Shown here one piece after another: positions 8,526-17,683 of a stretch of 64,000 bases of DNA; within the stretch, counting starts at the first letter, position 1, and each line of letters starts with the position of its first letter. The position numbers and the translations under genes were made by a program. Where the stretch lies: positions 992,001 through 1,056,000 of the forward strand of contig JABTTV010000001.1 in the NCBI GenBank assembly GCA_015075725.1, in the 5' to 3' direction. The notes beneath the pieces are model-generated. The model made no database searches. It was not told the origin of the DNA and worked only from the letters and a program-made list of their open reading frames with translations. Origin of the DNA: Anaerolineales bacterium (GTDB lineage: Bacteria > Chloroflexota > Anaerolineae > Anaerolineales > Villigracilaceae).

Positions 8526-10154
8526 CTAAAGAATTGTCACCGTACCATGGCTTCCATCCACGCGGACGCGGTTGCCGGTTTTCAAAAGCATGGTCGCGTT
8601 GCCGCATCCCACCACGGCGGGGATGCCCATTTCACGGGCTACAATCGCGGCATGAGACAGAGGCGCGCCTACATCGGTGACAATCGCGGCGAGACGCGGG
8701 AAGAGTGGTGTCCAGCCAACGTTGGTTGTGACCGTGACCAGAATCTCACCGGGTTGAATTTGGTTTCCATCTTCTGCACAATCAATTCGGCGGACGATTC
8801 CCTCCACGCAACCCGCCGCACCCGCAAACCCTTTGATGCTTTTTTCGATCCTCGTCGCAGTAATCCGCGAGTCAAAGTAATCGCTGCGGCGGTTCGGGTC
8901 AGCCGCCCATTGGAATGGATCGAATCTTCCAATGATGATGGATGGATACGGCGGCAGCGCCGAATACTTCAGATACGTCTCGCGCCGCGCCGGGATAAAT
9001 GCCTTTGCAGTTTCATCGCCTGCCAGCGTGTTCGCCATTTCATGCAACGACAGGAAGAAGACGCCATCGCCCAAGCCTGTGATATCGCCCACGCGCAATA
9101 GGTATTGACGGACCAGCCGCGCGAGGCGCGTCAATTCGGATCGAATTGCTTCGCGATTCCGAGCCGCCATCGCAACGGCATTTAATTTCCTCTGGATTGT
9201 TTTCGCCTCACGCGGATGTTTTGCCTGATACCGCTCCCAGGCATTTTCAAACTCCGCGCGTTGACTTGCCAGCAACTCCTCCACATCCACAGGTGATCTG
9301 GCAAAAGCTTCCAATTGGCGGTCGAGCCAATCCTTTTCCTCCTCATTGCCTGCAATGAACAATTCCATTTCATGCGGACCGCGATGCCCGTACCTCTTGA
9401 GATAATCCCCCCGACTCATTTTCCCGTTTGCGACGCGTGACAAACCCACCGTCAGACCAAGGCTTTCCAGATTGGCAGATGCCCCGGACAAGTTCGACAT
9501 GATGGTATTTGCATCGGCTTCTCCTGCCGCCTTTGTCAATTCGAGCCGCAGACTCGTGGCGGGATCCGCAAACGCCATGGTCGCGCCGCGTACCATCCGG
9601 CATATCTCGAAAATTTTTGGACGGATGCTTTCATGCCAGAGGACCAAGAGACTGGATTTGTCATGTATTGCTTGAATGACCTTGAGCATCCCTTCACACC
9701 ACTGAGGCATGGACGCTGTAATTTGCGAGACGGCTTTCTGGCTCTGATGCGCATCACGTTTCGCTGTCAACATCCCGGGCAACACCTTCACGACGACTGT
9801 GATGGGGGAAAATCGAATGAGTGGAATGTTCATTTCATCCGGGGCGGAGCCTATCATATCGCCCTGCATCTCCCTGCGGACATCTCTTCCGATCGCTCGA
9901 AACAAAGAGGCAAGCAGGCTCAGGTTGAGATAGGGACGCCCGCAAATGTTTCCGCAAAACGGAATCCTGCCCGGCATCTTGATCGGGTTGGCGTCGTAAT
10001 GATGAATCCGCCACAACGACCAGGTGCTGGGCGTCATCACATCCGGCACAGCTTCGCTGACGTTGACATTCGACCAGAGGAACCCGCCGGTAAGGCTGTC
10101 ATTCCACTCGCCTGTAACAGGGTCGTAACCAGATTTTGGAAATACGCGTTTCAT
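8526..10154 (-). CDS. PEP-utilising/rifampin-phosphotransferase-like protein without ATP-grasp domain
   Basis: A 542-residue protein made of the middle (substrate) region and the C-terminal swivelling His domain of the PEP-synthase/rifampin phosphotransferase family. The His domain holds GAPLSHAAIVAREMGIPAV with the phospho-acceptor His at residue 501. The N-terminal ATP-binding domain of the family is missing, so it cannot make its own phospho-His and would need a partner. The nearby 1423-residue protein has the only ATP-binding domain here. The middle part has the YLKRYGHRGPHEMEL block typical of the family. RBS GAGG precedes the ATG. Confidence 0.8.
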   Translation of the reverse strand: MKRVFPKSGYDPVTGEWNDSLTGGFLWSNVNVSEAVPDVMTPSTWSLWRIHHYDANPIKMPGRIPFCGNICGRPYLNLSLLASLFRAIGRDVRREMQGDMIGSAPDEMNIPLIRFSPITVVVKVLPGMLTAKRDAHQSQKAVSQITASMPQWCEGMLKVIQAIHDKSSLLVLWHESIRPKIFEICRMVRGATMAFADPATSLRLELTKAAGEADANTIMSNLSGASANLESLGLTVGLSRVANGKMSRGDYLKRYGHRGPHEMELFIAGNEEEKDWLDRQLEAFARSPVDVEELLASQRAEFENAWERYQAKHPREAKTIQRKLNAVAMAARNREAIRSELTRLARLVRQYLLRVGDITGLGDGVFFLSLHEMANTLAGDETAKAFIPARRETYLKYSALPPYPSIIIGRFDPFQWAADPNRRSDYFDSRITATRIEKSIKGFAGAAGCVEGIVRRIDCAEDGNQIQPGEILVTVTTNVGWTPLFPRLAAIVTDVGAPLSHAAIVAREMGIPAVVGCGNATMLLKTGNRVRVDGSHGTVTIL

Positions 10155-10380
10155 AAAAGCCTCAACTTTGTAGTAATGGGCACGCTGCCCGGCGCGCCTC
10201 GGATGTTAATTCAACGATATGATTCCAGCGCCGCCATCCAACGTGATGGTCGACCATCCTAGTTTTTGTGCGTACCGATACATATTCAGGGATAGTATGG
10301 ATGATGCTCTGTGCTTTACTTCTAATTTGCTCTGTTATATATATCTGTGGTAGCAAGAAATGCTGTGTATGACGAGATGG

Positions 10381-10638
10381 TTACCTAAACAAAAGGACTG
10401 CACTAGCAACAATGGCGAGGAGGACAAGCAATACAGAAACTCCAATGAGCCCCCACCGTGTGAGGCGGGGATTGGATTCTGCCCACGCTTGACCAGCTCG
10501 TGTCGTGCCGCTGATATAGACTATTCCCATTATTATGAGAAACCATCCTGCGCCGCTGTCGTTCAAGACGAGCATGAACCCCACAATAAATGATGCGATA
10601 GCGGATAACCAAAACCAGGTTTTTTGATTTTTATTCAT
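10381..10638 (-). CDS. Small two-to-three-helix membrane protein
   Basis: An 85-residue protein with hydrophobic helices at about 8-25, 30-45 and 61-83, and a short charged loop RAGQAWAESNPRLTRWG. A clear AGGAG site lies upstream of the ATG. It sits between the two dikinase-like genes on the same strand. The family was not recognised. A 226-bp gap on its downstream side holds no convincing gene. Confidence 0.6.
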   Translation of the reverse strand: MNKNQKTWFWLSAIASFIVGFMLVLNDSGAGWFLIIMGIVYISGTTRAGQAWAESNPRLTRWGLIGVSVLLVLLAIVASAVLLFR

Positions 10639-10665
10639 TGGAAACTCCTTTCATTTAATAATCCT

Positions 10666-13600
10666 TTATATCGAAGCAAGTGTTACCGTCCCCGCGCTGC
10701 CATCCACGGTGATGGTTTGACCATCGCGGATACGGCGTGTGCCGACGCCGGTTGCCAACACGGCAGGGATGCCGTATTCGCGCGCCACGATTGAACTGTG
10801 ACTCAACGGTCCGCCGATGTCGGTGACGATGGCAGAGGCGCGCGCAAACAATGGAGTCCACGCGGGGGTGGTGATGCCCGCCACGATGACGTCGCCAGAC
10901 TGCATCTTGTCAAAATCTTCGGGTCCGAGCATGACACACGCGCGCGTTGTAACCTTCCCTGCACTGGCAGCAAAGCCCTTGATGGTATTACCTGTCCCTT
11001 CGTTGCTCGGGAAGAACTTTGCCATCCAACTCACCTTTGGCAGTGTCGTTGGCGGGATGACATGTCGCATCGCCTCCCATTTGGCTTTGCGACGCGCGAT
11101 ATCTTCAGAGAAGTTTTTCAACACTTCGCCTTTTTCAAGCGCGATTGCCATCGCATCAACTTCCTCAGCCTCCAGCCAGTAGACATCCTCCACGGTGGGG
11201 ATCGCGCCTCCAGCAACAAACCGCTTGCCGAGTTCGCCCAACAAGTGGCGGATTTGCGGATGCCCCAATCCCAAATCGGCGATGCTGTCTTCACGCAGGG
11301 GTGCGGCGTCCAACGCCTGATTCAGCAGTTTCAGGAACTGCCCGCGGCGCCATGAACCAAGTCGTTTGGAAATGCTTCCCATCGCCTCTTCACGCAATTT
11401 CAACGCGGCTCCCTGGCGTTCGTACGGATTGTTCTTTCCGCTCAGGTACACCTTCATCGTTTCGATCAGTGGCTCGGGGTCATCTGCGGGAGTAGGTTTG
11501 GAAAAGTCGAGGTCGTATATGGCGTGACCGAATTGATGTAGATACTGCTCAAAGCGGGTAACAAATTCTTTTGAAACAGGAGCAGGTGGCAGGTCGGCAC
11601 GAAGCGCCGCGCAAATTTCATCCGCAGAAGCGCGCGTCAGATAATCTGCCAGTTCGGGTTGTTCCTTTGCCCACATTGTCAAATCGAACAGCGCCTTCTC
11701 TGCGCGCATGGCATGGTTCTCAGTACCGAACAAGAATTTGGAGGCTTCGAGATCGCCTTTGCGTTTGATCAGCCGGTTGTAAAAGGCGCCGAAGAATGCT
11801 TCCCTCATCATCGCGACGGGAATGGTTCCAGATTGCGCCATGGTGTAATACGCGGCGGTCTCGGTGAAGATCTCGCGAGCACCTGCGAGCAGTTCGGACG
11901 GCGCGAGCGACTCGAGTTCCAGCACCTCCCATTTTTGCACGGTGGTCAAAAACTTTTCACGCGCTGTCATGGCGCGTTGACGTACGCTCTTCATCATGGG
12001 ACCTATCATCGTGAAACTGGCTTTCGTCATCGCCCAGATCATTTTGGGCGTGAAGATAAAGCCGACATAGACATAATCGTTGAGGACGGAGAAGAGATAA
12101 CTATCTTCGCCTCCAAAACCGATACTGCCCATCAGCTTCAGGCTTTCCCTGCGCGCGATGGGAACTGCCAGCGTTGCGAATAACGGCGAAACCGGTTCCG
12201 GTACGAACTCTGCGAAACTGCCGCGCGCCAACATGGCTTTTGGATGCGGCAACTTCCATTCGATTCGCGCAGTGGGGTGTTCGGTTTGACCTTCTCTGGC
12301 GGTTTCGAGAATGACTTCGCCTTTCGTGCCATCCACGGTGATGACTTGTGCGCTTTGGATGCGCTTCGTGGCGACTCCCGTTCCCATCACAGCCGGGATG
12401 CCGTACTCGCGCGCGACGATGCTCCCGTGACTGAGCGGACCTCCAATGTCGGTGACGACCGCGGATGCCATTGCGAAGAGTGGAGTCCAGGCGGGGGTGG
12501 TGGTGCCAGCGACGAGCACCTCGTCAGGTCGCATTTGCTCGAAATCTTCGGGACCGCGCAAGACGCGGGCGGGCGCGGTGACTTTTCCTGCGCTGGTGGG
12601 TACGCCCTTGAGTACATTTCCCGTGCGGTTGCTCTCGGCTTCCGCCAGCCAGACGGAGGTATCGATGCCCATGTATTTTTTCTTCATCGGCATCATGGGC
12701 GGCGGCGTCTCTTGTCCTGCTTTCTTGCTGAAGGCTTTGCGTTCAGCCACGCACGCCGACAGGTTTTCCAATTGGTCGCCGTGTTCAAGTTTACGAACGC
12801 AAGTCTCCACTTCCACTTTCTCCAGCCAGTAGATGTCATCGGATAAGCCGATGACATCCGCTGCGACAAAGCGGTTTCCCAACTCTCGCAGCATGGCGCG
12901 CAGGATGGGATATCCCAAACCGATTTCAGCCAAGGCGTCTTCGCGCACCTCCGCCAGGGATTGTCCCCAATTGAGCGCCTTGAGGAATGTCCAGCGTTTG
13001 AATCCTTTCAGGCGGTTGCGCATGGTTTCAGCCGTTTGGATGCGTTTCTCTTCGCTGGCGCGTTGGCGCTCGTGCGGATTCGTTCCTTTTCCGCGCAGAT
13101 ACATCTTGATTGTTTCCAAAAGCAATTCAGGATGATCGCGAGGGAGAGGCTCGGCGAAGTCCATTTGGAAGACGAGGTACCCGAACTGGTCGAGATGAGA
13201 TTCGAAGCGGGAAACGAATTCATCCCAATCGCTTTTTGAACCGCTAATCCCGCTAAGATCGCCAAGTCTTTTAATTTGGTTTTCCTTCGCGCTTTTTGCG
13301 TACTTTGCGGTTAATTCCCCTGTTGGCGTTTCCAGCAGGTACTTTGCCAACTCATCATTTTCCCGCGCCCACATCGCAAGGTCATACAACGATTTCTCCG
13401 AACGGACGGGGATGTTGTCCCAGCCCATCAACAGGGCAGTGGCATCGGGGTCGCCTTCTTGTCTGGCATATTTGTTATAGACCCGTGTCAGCAATCCCTC
13501 CGAGCCAGCCGACGCGCCCATCGTGGCGAACAGTAAGCCTGTGGCATAGTACATGGCGGCGGTCAGAATTTCCTGTGCCTCCTGCCAGAGTTCGCCCGCC

Positions 13601-14937
13601 GACATTTTTTCGCAATCCCTATCTTGATACTTTGCGACAGCCGCTTGATATTCGGGATGCAACTCGTCGCGCCAAAATGGAACCATCCTCCGCAGCAATC
13701 TTGGATAGGCAGGCAGCATACCAGTCAGAATCCACCACCAGGCTTTTGCAGGAAACGCCGCGTTCATATAAGCGTAACCATTGATGGCGATGTAATAATC
13801 CTCCTGCAATACCGGCAGACCCATCCCCAGGCGCGCGCTGAGCGGCTTCATTTGCTCTCTCAATACAGGTATCGCCCACGTGATATACAGCGGGCTGAGA
13901 GGGCTGGGCATCAAATCCACTACACTGGTGCGCATGTAGACACCTTTCGGGTTTGGCGGCGTCCACTCGATGGGCGACTCAGCCATCGCGGTGATGGGAC
14001 GCGACTGCACGATAAAGAATCTGCCATCCGCACGACACCACTCGATATCCTGCGGCTTGCCATAATAGGATTCGATTCGGCGAGCGATATTGACCAACTC
14101 GACGACCTCCGCCTCATTCATGACCTTTGAGCGGCGTCGCGTTTCTTCGAGTTTTTCCTCCCTCGTGCCTTTTTCCGTCAACACCGTAATGACGGTCTTC
14201 TCCGCGACATCGTACTGCTTGATTTCGCCCGTCGCTTTATCCGCAACAATCGTGTCAGGTGAAACGAGTCCGCCGACGATGGCTTCGCCGAGTCCCCAGG
14301 CGGCGTTGATGACCATCTCGTCGCGGCGTCCGTTGATGGGATTCGCCGTAAACAAAATCCCAGCGGCTTCCGCGTTGACCATTTCTTGAACAACGACAGC
14401 AAGCGCGACAACACTTTGGTCAATGTTGTTTTTGTTTCGGTAGGCGATGGCGCGTGCTGTCCATAACGACGCCCAGCATTTTTTGACCGCGTCGAGCACC
14501 TCGTCAATGCCGTGAATGTTCAGGTAGGTCTCCTGCTGTCCTGCAAACGAGGCTTCGGGCAAGTCTTCGGCGGTGGCGGAGGAACGGACTGCAACCACAG
14601 CGTGTTCCTCTCCAAGCGTCAGGTATGCGTCTACGATAGCTTCGCTCAGATCGGCTGGGATGTGGCTGTGATCGAAGAATTCGCGGATCGTGTTCGAAGC
14701 TGTCTCGAGCGTGGCGGGAAGCGAGGCGTCCGCCATGCGCAATGCGGCAAGGATTTTTGGTTGTAATTCATTTTCGGCGACGAACTGGCGATAGGCTTCG
14801 GTAGTGATATGGAATCCATCCGGGACGGGGAATCCTGCACCGATCATTTTTGCCAATGACAAGCCTTTCCCACCGACATTTTCAAGGGTGGCAGAAGGGT
14901 CTGAAAGACTCAACGTGGATTTAATTTTTACATGCAT
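10666..14937 (-). CDS. Tandem dikinase-like protein: one ATP-binding domain, two substrate+His modules
   Basis: A 1423-residue cytoplasmic protein. Residues about 1-325 are the PPDK_N ATP-binding domain: NVGGKGLSLAKMIGAGFPVP near residue 20 and VRSSATAEDLPEASFAGQ near residue 117. A central region of the rifampin-phosphotransferase type follows, then a swivelling domain GGPLSHGSIVAREYGIPAV with His837. The central region is then repeated (compare SEKSLYDLAMWARENDELA with AEKALFDLTMWAKEQPELA) and closes with a second swivel domain GGPLSHSSIVAREYGIPAV with His1380. Relatives normally have one of each and about 860 residues. AGGAGA precedes the start. The acceptor is unknown; antibiotic inactivation or pyruvate/PEP chemistry are both possible. 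Confidence 0.85.
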   Translation of the reverse strand: MHVKIKSTLSLSDPSATLENVGGKGLSLAKMIGAGFPVPDGFHITTEAYRQFVAENELQPKILAALRMADASLPATLETASNTIREFFDHSHIPADLSEAIVDAYLTLGEEHAVVAVRSSATAEDLPEASFAGQQETYLNIHGIDEVLDAVKKCWASLWTARAIAYRNKNNIDQSVVALAVVVQEMVNAEAAGILFTANPINGRRDEMVINAAWGLGEAIVGGLVSPDTIVADKATGEIKQYDVAEKTVITVLTEKGTREEKLEETRRRSKVMNEAEVVELVNIARRIESYYGKPQDIEWCRADGRFFIVQSRPITAMAESPIEWTPPNPKGVYMRTSVVDLMPSPLSPLYITWAIPVLREQMKPLSARLGMGLPVLQEDYYIAINGYAYMNAAFPAKAWWWILTGMLPAYPRLLRRMVPFWRDELHPEYQAAVAKYQDRDCEKMSAGELWQEAQEILTAAMYYATGLLFATMGASAGSEGLLTRVYNKYARQEGDPDATALLMGWDNIPVRSEKSLYDLAMWARENDELAKYLLETPTGELTAKYAKSAKENQIKRLGDLSGISGSKSDWDEFVSRFESHLDQFGYLVFQMDFAEPLPRDHPELLLETIKMYLRGKGTNPHERQRASEEKRIQTAETMRNRLKGFKRWTFLKALNWGQSLAEVREDALAEIGLGYPILRAMLRELGNRFVAADVIGLSDDIYWLEKVEVETCVRKLEHGDQLENLSACVAERKAFSKKAGQETPPPMMPMKKKYMGIDTSVWLAEAESNRTGNVLKGVPTSAGKVTAPARVLRGPEDFEQMRPDEVLVAGTTTPAWTPLFAMASAVVTDIGGPLSHGSIVAREYGIPAVMGTGVATKRIQSAQVITVDGTKGEVILETAREGQTEHPTARIEWKLPHPKAMLARGSFAEFVPEPVSPLFATLAVPIARRESLKLMGSIGFGGEDSYLFSVLNDYVYVGFIFTPKMIWAMTKASFTMIGPMMKSVRQRAMTAREKFLTTVQKWEVLELESLAPSELLAGAREIFTETAAYYTMAQSGTIPVAMMREAFFGAFYNRLIKRKGDLEASKFLFGTENHAMRAEKALFDLTMWAKEQPELADYLTRASADEICAALRADLPPAPVSKEFVTRFEQYLHQFGHAIYDLDFSKPTPADDPEPLIETMKVYLSGKNNPYERQGAALKLREEAMGSISKRLGSWRRGQFLKLLNQALDAAPLREDSIADLGLGHPQIRHLLGELGKRFVAGGAIPTVEDVYWLEAEEVDAMAIALEKGEVLKNFSEDIARRKAKWEAMRHVIPPTTLPKVSWMAKFFPSNEGTGNTIKGFAASAGKVTTRACVMLGPEDFDKMQSGDVIVAGITTPAWTPLFARASAIVTDIGGPLSHSSIVAREYGIPAVLATGVGTRRIRDGQTITVDGSAGTVTLASI
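13238..13317. repeat. Palindromic 'AACCGCnAAG' repeat inserted in frame in a CDS
   Basis: The left arm (GAACCGCTAATCCCGCTAAG) and right arm (reading GCGCTTTTTGCGTACTTTGC) are imperfect inverted copies of one another. The same family occupies the non-coding gap at 35958-36036. Here it encodes about residues 541-567 of the 1423-residue protein (TAKYAKSAKENQIKRLGD), a low-complexity patch absent from the second copy of the module. Confidence 0.75.
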
Positions 14938-15015
14938 GATGTTCTCCTTTCACAGACAGGCAAAGCAGGTCCGAAACGATAGCCGCTAAATAAAGTTGAG
15001 GTTCTATCGTCATGC

Positions 15016-15861
15016 TTACGCCTCGATCTTTTCCGCCCTGGTGCGCCTGGCGATCGGCTCAAGAATCATCTTGATGGCCATTCGATCCAGGAAATTGGGG
15101 GCGATCAGTTTGAGCCAGACCAGCAAACCGCCCGGTCCCATCAGCAATTCGCGCTTGCGTTTGTATGCTGCCTCGAGGGTGATCGCAGCGCAACGCTCGG
15201 CGGTCATCATCTTTTTGGTGTAGAGTGCCCGCCCCTGTTTGCCGCGCGGCTGACCGTTTTTGTCCAGATACGCTTCGTGAAATTCAGTCACCACCCAATA
15301 AGGGCAAATCACCGAAACGCTGACGCCGTGCGGGTGCATTTCCATGCGCAGAGAATCATAAAATCCGTGCAGCGCATATTTGCTGGCAGTATAGGATGTG
15401 TTGAAAGGAAGCCCTCCCTTGCCGCCCAGGCTTGATACCGCCACGATGCGTCCCTTGCTTTGCATAATGTGAGGCAGGGCGTAATACGTGCAATGGACCG
15501 CGCCGTAAAAGTTGACATCCATCACGTGGCGAAATAAATGCAGATCGGGGTACTCGCGTAACAACGCCACCACAGCCAGTCCCGCATTGTTGATGAGCAT
15601 GTCCAACCGGCCGAACGTGGCAACTGTTTTCTCTACTAGATCCTTACATTGCGCTTCGTTGCTGACATCCATCGGGACAGTCAGCACTTCGCCTCCGCGT
15701 GACCGGCATTCAGCCGCGACCTCTTCCAGTCGCTCTGCACGCCGCGCCGCAATCGCCACCTTCGCACCCTGACTCGCCAACAACAGCGCCAGCCATTTTC
15801 CAATACCAGACGAAGCCCCTGTGATGATCACCGCTTGATCACGGAAAGCATCTGATTTCAT
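15016..15861 (-). CDS. Short-chain dehydrogenase/reductase (SDR)
   Basis: A 281-residue classical SDR. The start at 15861 has GGAG seven bases upstream, better than the upstream in-frame ATG. Visible motifs are TGASSGIG (residues 14-21, NAD(P) binding), NNAG, the active-site Ser in VAVSSLGGKGG, and YTASK, which gives the catalytic Tyr-x-x-x-Lys. The C-terminus has a hydrophobic, basic tail, suggesting membrane association as in lipid or retinol-type SDRs. The Arg residues after the first beta strand (AARRAERL) favour NADP. The substrate is unknown; it is in the TetR-headed run. Confidence 0.85.
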   Translation of the reverse strand: MKSDAFRDQAVIITGASSGIGKWLALLLASQGAKVAIAARRAERLEEVAAECRSRGGEVLTVPMDVSNEAQCKDLVEKTVATFGRLDMLINNAGLAVVALLREYPDLHLFRHVMDVNFYGAVHCTYYALPHIMQSKGRIVAVSSLGGKGGLPFNTSYTASKYALHGFYDSLRMEMHPHGVSVSVICPYWVVTEFHEAYLDKNGQPRGKQGRALYTKKMMTAERCAAITLEAAYKRKRELLMGPGGLLVWLKLIAPNFLDRMAIKMILEPIARRTRAEKIEA

Positions 15862-15897
15862 ACGATCTCCTTTTAGCACGAAAGCCGCGTCAACGAT

Positions 15898-15969
15898 TCA
15901 AAGCGTCATCCCGCTGACCGTTCCAAAATCGACAGGAGGGTCAGAAACGGAAATAACATGAGCGTTCAT
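15898..15969 (-). CDS. Possible 23-codon ORF overlapping the MFS stop
   Basis: A short frame beginning MNAHVISVSDPP with an excellent AAGGAG site. Its ATG overlaps the MFS stop (ATGA). It may be a real leader or coupling peptide, or the stub of a gene deleted between the MFS and SDR genes. Confidence 0.3.
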   Translation of the reverse strand: MNAHVISVSDPPVDFGTVSGMTL

Positions 15970-17177
15970 GATTTCTCCTTCGCGGTTCCAAACTCAGCAG
16001 GTGATGATTGTTCTTCCTTGATCCAGATCAGACTCATCACAAAGACTGTGCATAAGATCAACGCACCTGCGAGGTAGGGAAAGTTCGGATTTATGTCGAA
16101 GATAATGCCCGCAACAATAGGTCCAGCCACACGCCCGAGGCTGACGAAAGAGTTGCTCAGCCCCATCGAAGCGCCTTGTCCAACCGTTGTGCGTTTGGAT
16201 GTGAGCGAGTGAATCGATGGACGCAGGAAGGTGATCGAGCAGGTGAAGATGCCTGTGGTCAGCAAAACCGTTGGGTAGGTGTTCGCCAGCAGCAGGAGGA
16301 TGAAGCCCACCGCACCGACGATCAACGATGTCTTGATGACGGTCGGTTCGCCCCAGTGCTCGGTGACGTAACCGGTCAGCAATCCGCGCCCGATCAAGGC
16401 GATGGCACCGACCAACGTGAGGATGCCGCCGACCTGTTCGGGACCGTAGTCCAGTTTTTTGAGCATGTACAAGCCGAAGACCGATTCAAAGTTGCTGGTG
16501 CCAAAGGTTGCGAGAAACGCCACGAGGAGAAGCAAACCGATGGGACCCGTCAATGCGCGCCAGAGTTCGCCAAAGCGAATGAGTTGAATCTTTTGTCCCT
16601 TTGAGGCGCGGGCTTCGACAGGCAATGATTCGGGGAGGAGCAGGGCAACCAGCAAAAGGGAGAATAAGGCCAATAACGCTGAGACAAAGAATGGCGTCGA
16701 GAGGGAACCACCTGCCAGTAATCCGCCGATGCCCGGACCGATCACGGCTCCCGCTCCGCCAACCGCGCCGAGGATGCCCATCCCTCCGCCGCGCGATTTT
16801 TCAGAGGTGCTGTCGCCGATGTATGCCATCGTAGTCGAGATGGTGGCGGAGGAAAGTATGCCCGAGAATGCGCGGAATACGATCAACATCCAGATCTGAT
16901 CGGCGATGCCGAAGAGGAACATCGCCAGCGCAAAGCCGAACATGCCAATCATTAGAATGGGTTTGCGACCGATGCGGTCTGAGATGCTGCCCCAGATGGG
17001 ACCGAAGAGGAATTCGGTCAGCGCGGCGGTGGCGACAAGGAGGCCCAATGTGCTGCCGCTAGCGCCGAGCTTGTCGATGAGGAATGGGAAGACGGGAATG
17101 ACCATGCCGAATCCCAGCATGACCACGAGCAGGGCAAAGACCAGGATGAAAAGATTTCGGCGGTTGGTCGTTTTCAT
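15966..17177 (-). CDS. MFS transporter, TetA/multidrug exporter type
   Basis: A 403-residue protein with twelve predicted helices. The loop between helices 2 and 3 carries GSISDRIGRKPILMIG, the MFS motif A, and the fifth helix region has GAVGGAGAVIGPGIGGLLAG, the motif C that marks drug:H+ antiporters (DHA1). It probably exports a toxic compound or product from the cytoplasm. Located downstream of a TetR regulator and two CPBP proteases and upstream of an SDR, it fits an inducible export/detoxification operon. The substrate cannot be predicted. Confidence 0.85.
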   Translation of the reverse strand: MKTTNRRNLFILVFALLVVMLGFGMVIPVFPFLIDKLGASGSTLGLLVATAALTEFLFGPIWGSISDRIGRKPILMIGMFGFALAMFLFGIADQIWMLIVFRAFSGILSSATISTTMAYIGDSTSEKSRGGGMGILGAVGGAGAVIGPGIGGLLAGGSLSTPFFVSALLALFSLLLVALLLPESLPVEARASKGQKIQLIRFGELWRALTGPIGLLLLVAFLATFGTSNFESVFGLYMLKKLDYGPEQVGGILTLVGAIALIGRGLLTGYVTEHWGEPTVIKTSLIVGAVGFILLLLANTYPTVLLTTGIFTCSITFLRPSIHSLTSKRTTVGQGASMGLSNSFVSLGRVAGPIVAGIIFDINPNFPYLAGALILCTVFVMSLIWIKEEQSSPAEFGTAKEKS

Positions 17178-17204
17178 GGTCGATCCTTTTCCACTCTTCC
17201 TGGG

Positions 17205-17645
17205 TCACATACCAGTGACGGCACGCTGAACGAAGGTCAGGACCGCCATGACAAGGAAGAGAACAATTGCCGCGATGCTCCAATTTCGCCCGGCATTTGT
17301 TGCCACACCCAGCAGACCTCCTGCACCCGCAAAGAATAGAACAACATAGCTGATCACCATCCACCGCACCTGACGGAAGTCAGTTTTCAGGATGTAATCG
17401 AGCAGAGCTTCCACCAATAGCCATGCCAGCATGCAGGCGATCTGGATGTAGTACAGGGCCGGCCGTTCCAACTGCGGGGCTTGTATGAGCAGGTAGATCA
17501 ATGGGATGGCAAGCAGGAATTCGAAGTAGCCGATCCAGTGACCGTATTGCGGCTTGCCCAGAAGCCTGAATACGAAGACCAGGATCGCCGAGATAAAAAA
17601 TGCAATTGCTGTGACAGCTCCAATGAGATTTGTTCTTTCCAACAT
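17205..17645 (-). CDS. Four-helix membrane protein
   Basis: 146 residues from MLERTNLIG at 17645, with AGAAGG upstream; the longer frame is out of register with the neighbouring CPBP gene and therefore not used. Four to five hydrophobic helices are visible with short basic loops (RLLGKPQYGHW, KTDFRQVRW). No family was recognised with confidence. It lies between a CPBP protease and the MFS exporter. Confidence 0.65.
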   Translation of the reverse strand: MLERTNLIGAVTAIAFFISAILVFVFRLLGKPQYGHWIGYFEFLLAIPLIYLLIQAPQLERPALYYIQIACMLAWLLVEALLDYILKTDFRQVRWMVISYVVLFFAGAGGLLGVATNAGRNWSIAAIVLFLVMAVLTFVQRAVTGM

Positions 17646-17683
17646 GGTGGACCTTCTTTCCAATGGAACCTTGCTCCACTTCT

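Noticed and set aside
10162..10356. 64-codon frame between the two dikinase-like genes
   Set aside because: Weak composition, no ribosome site and no recognisable motif.
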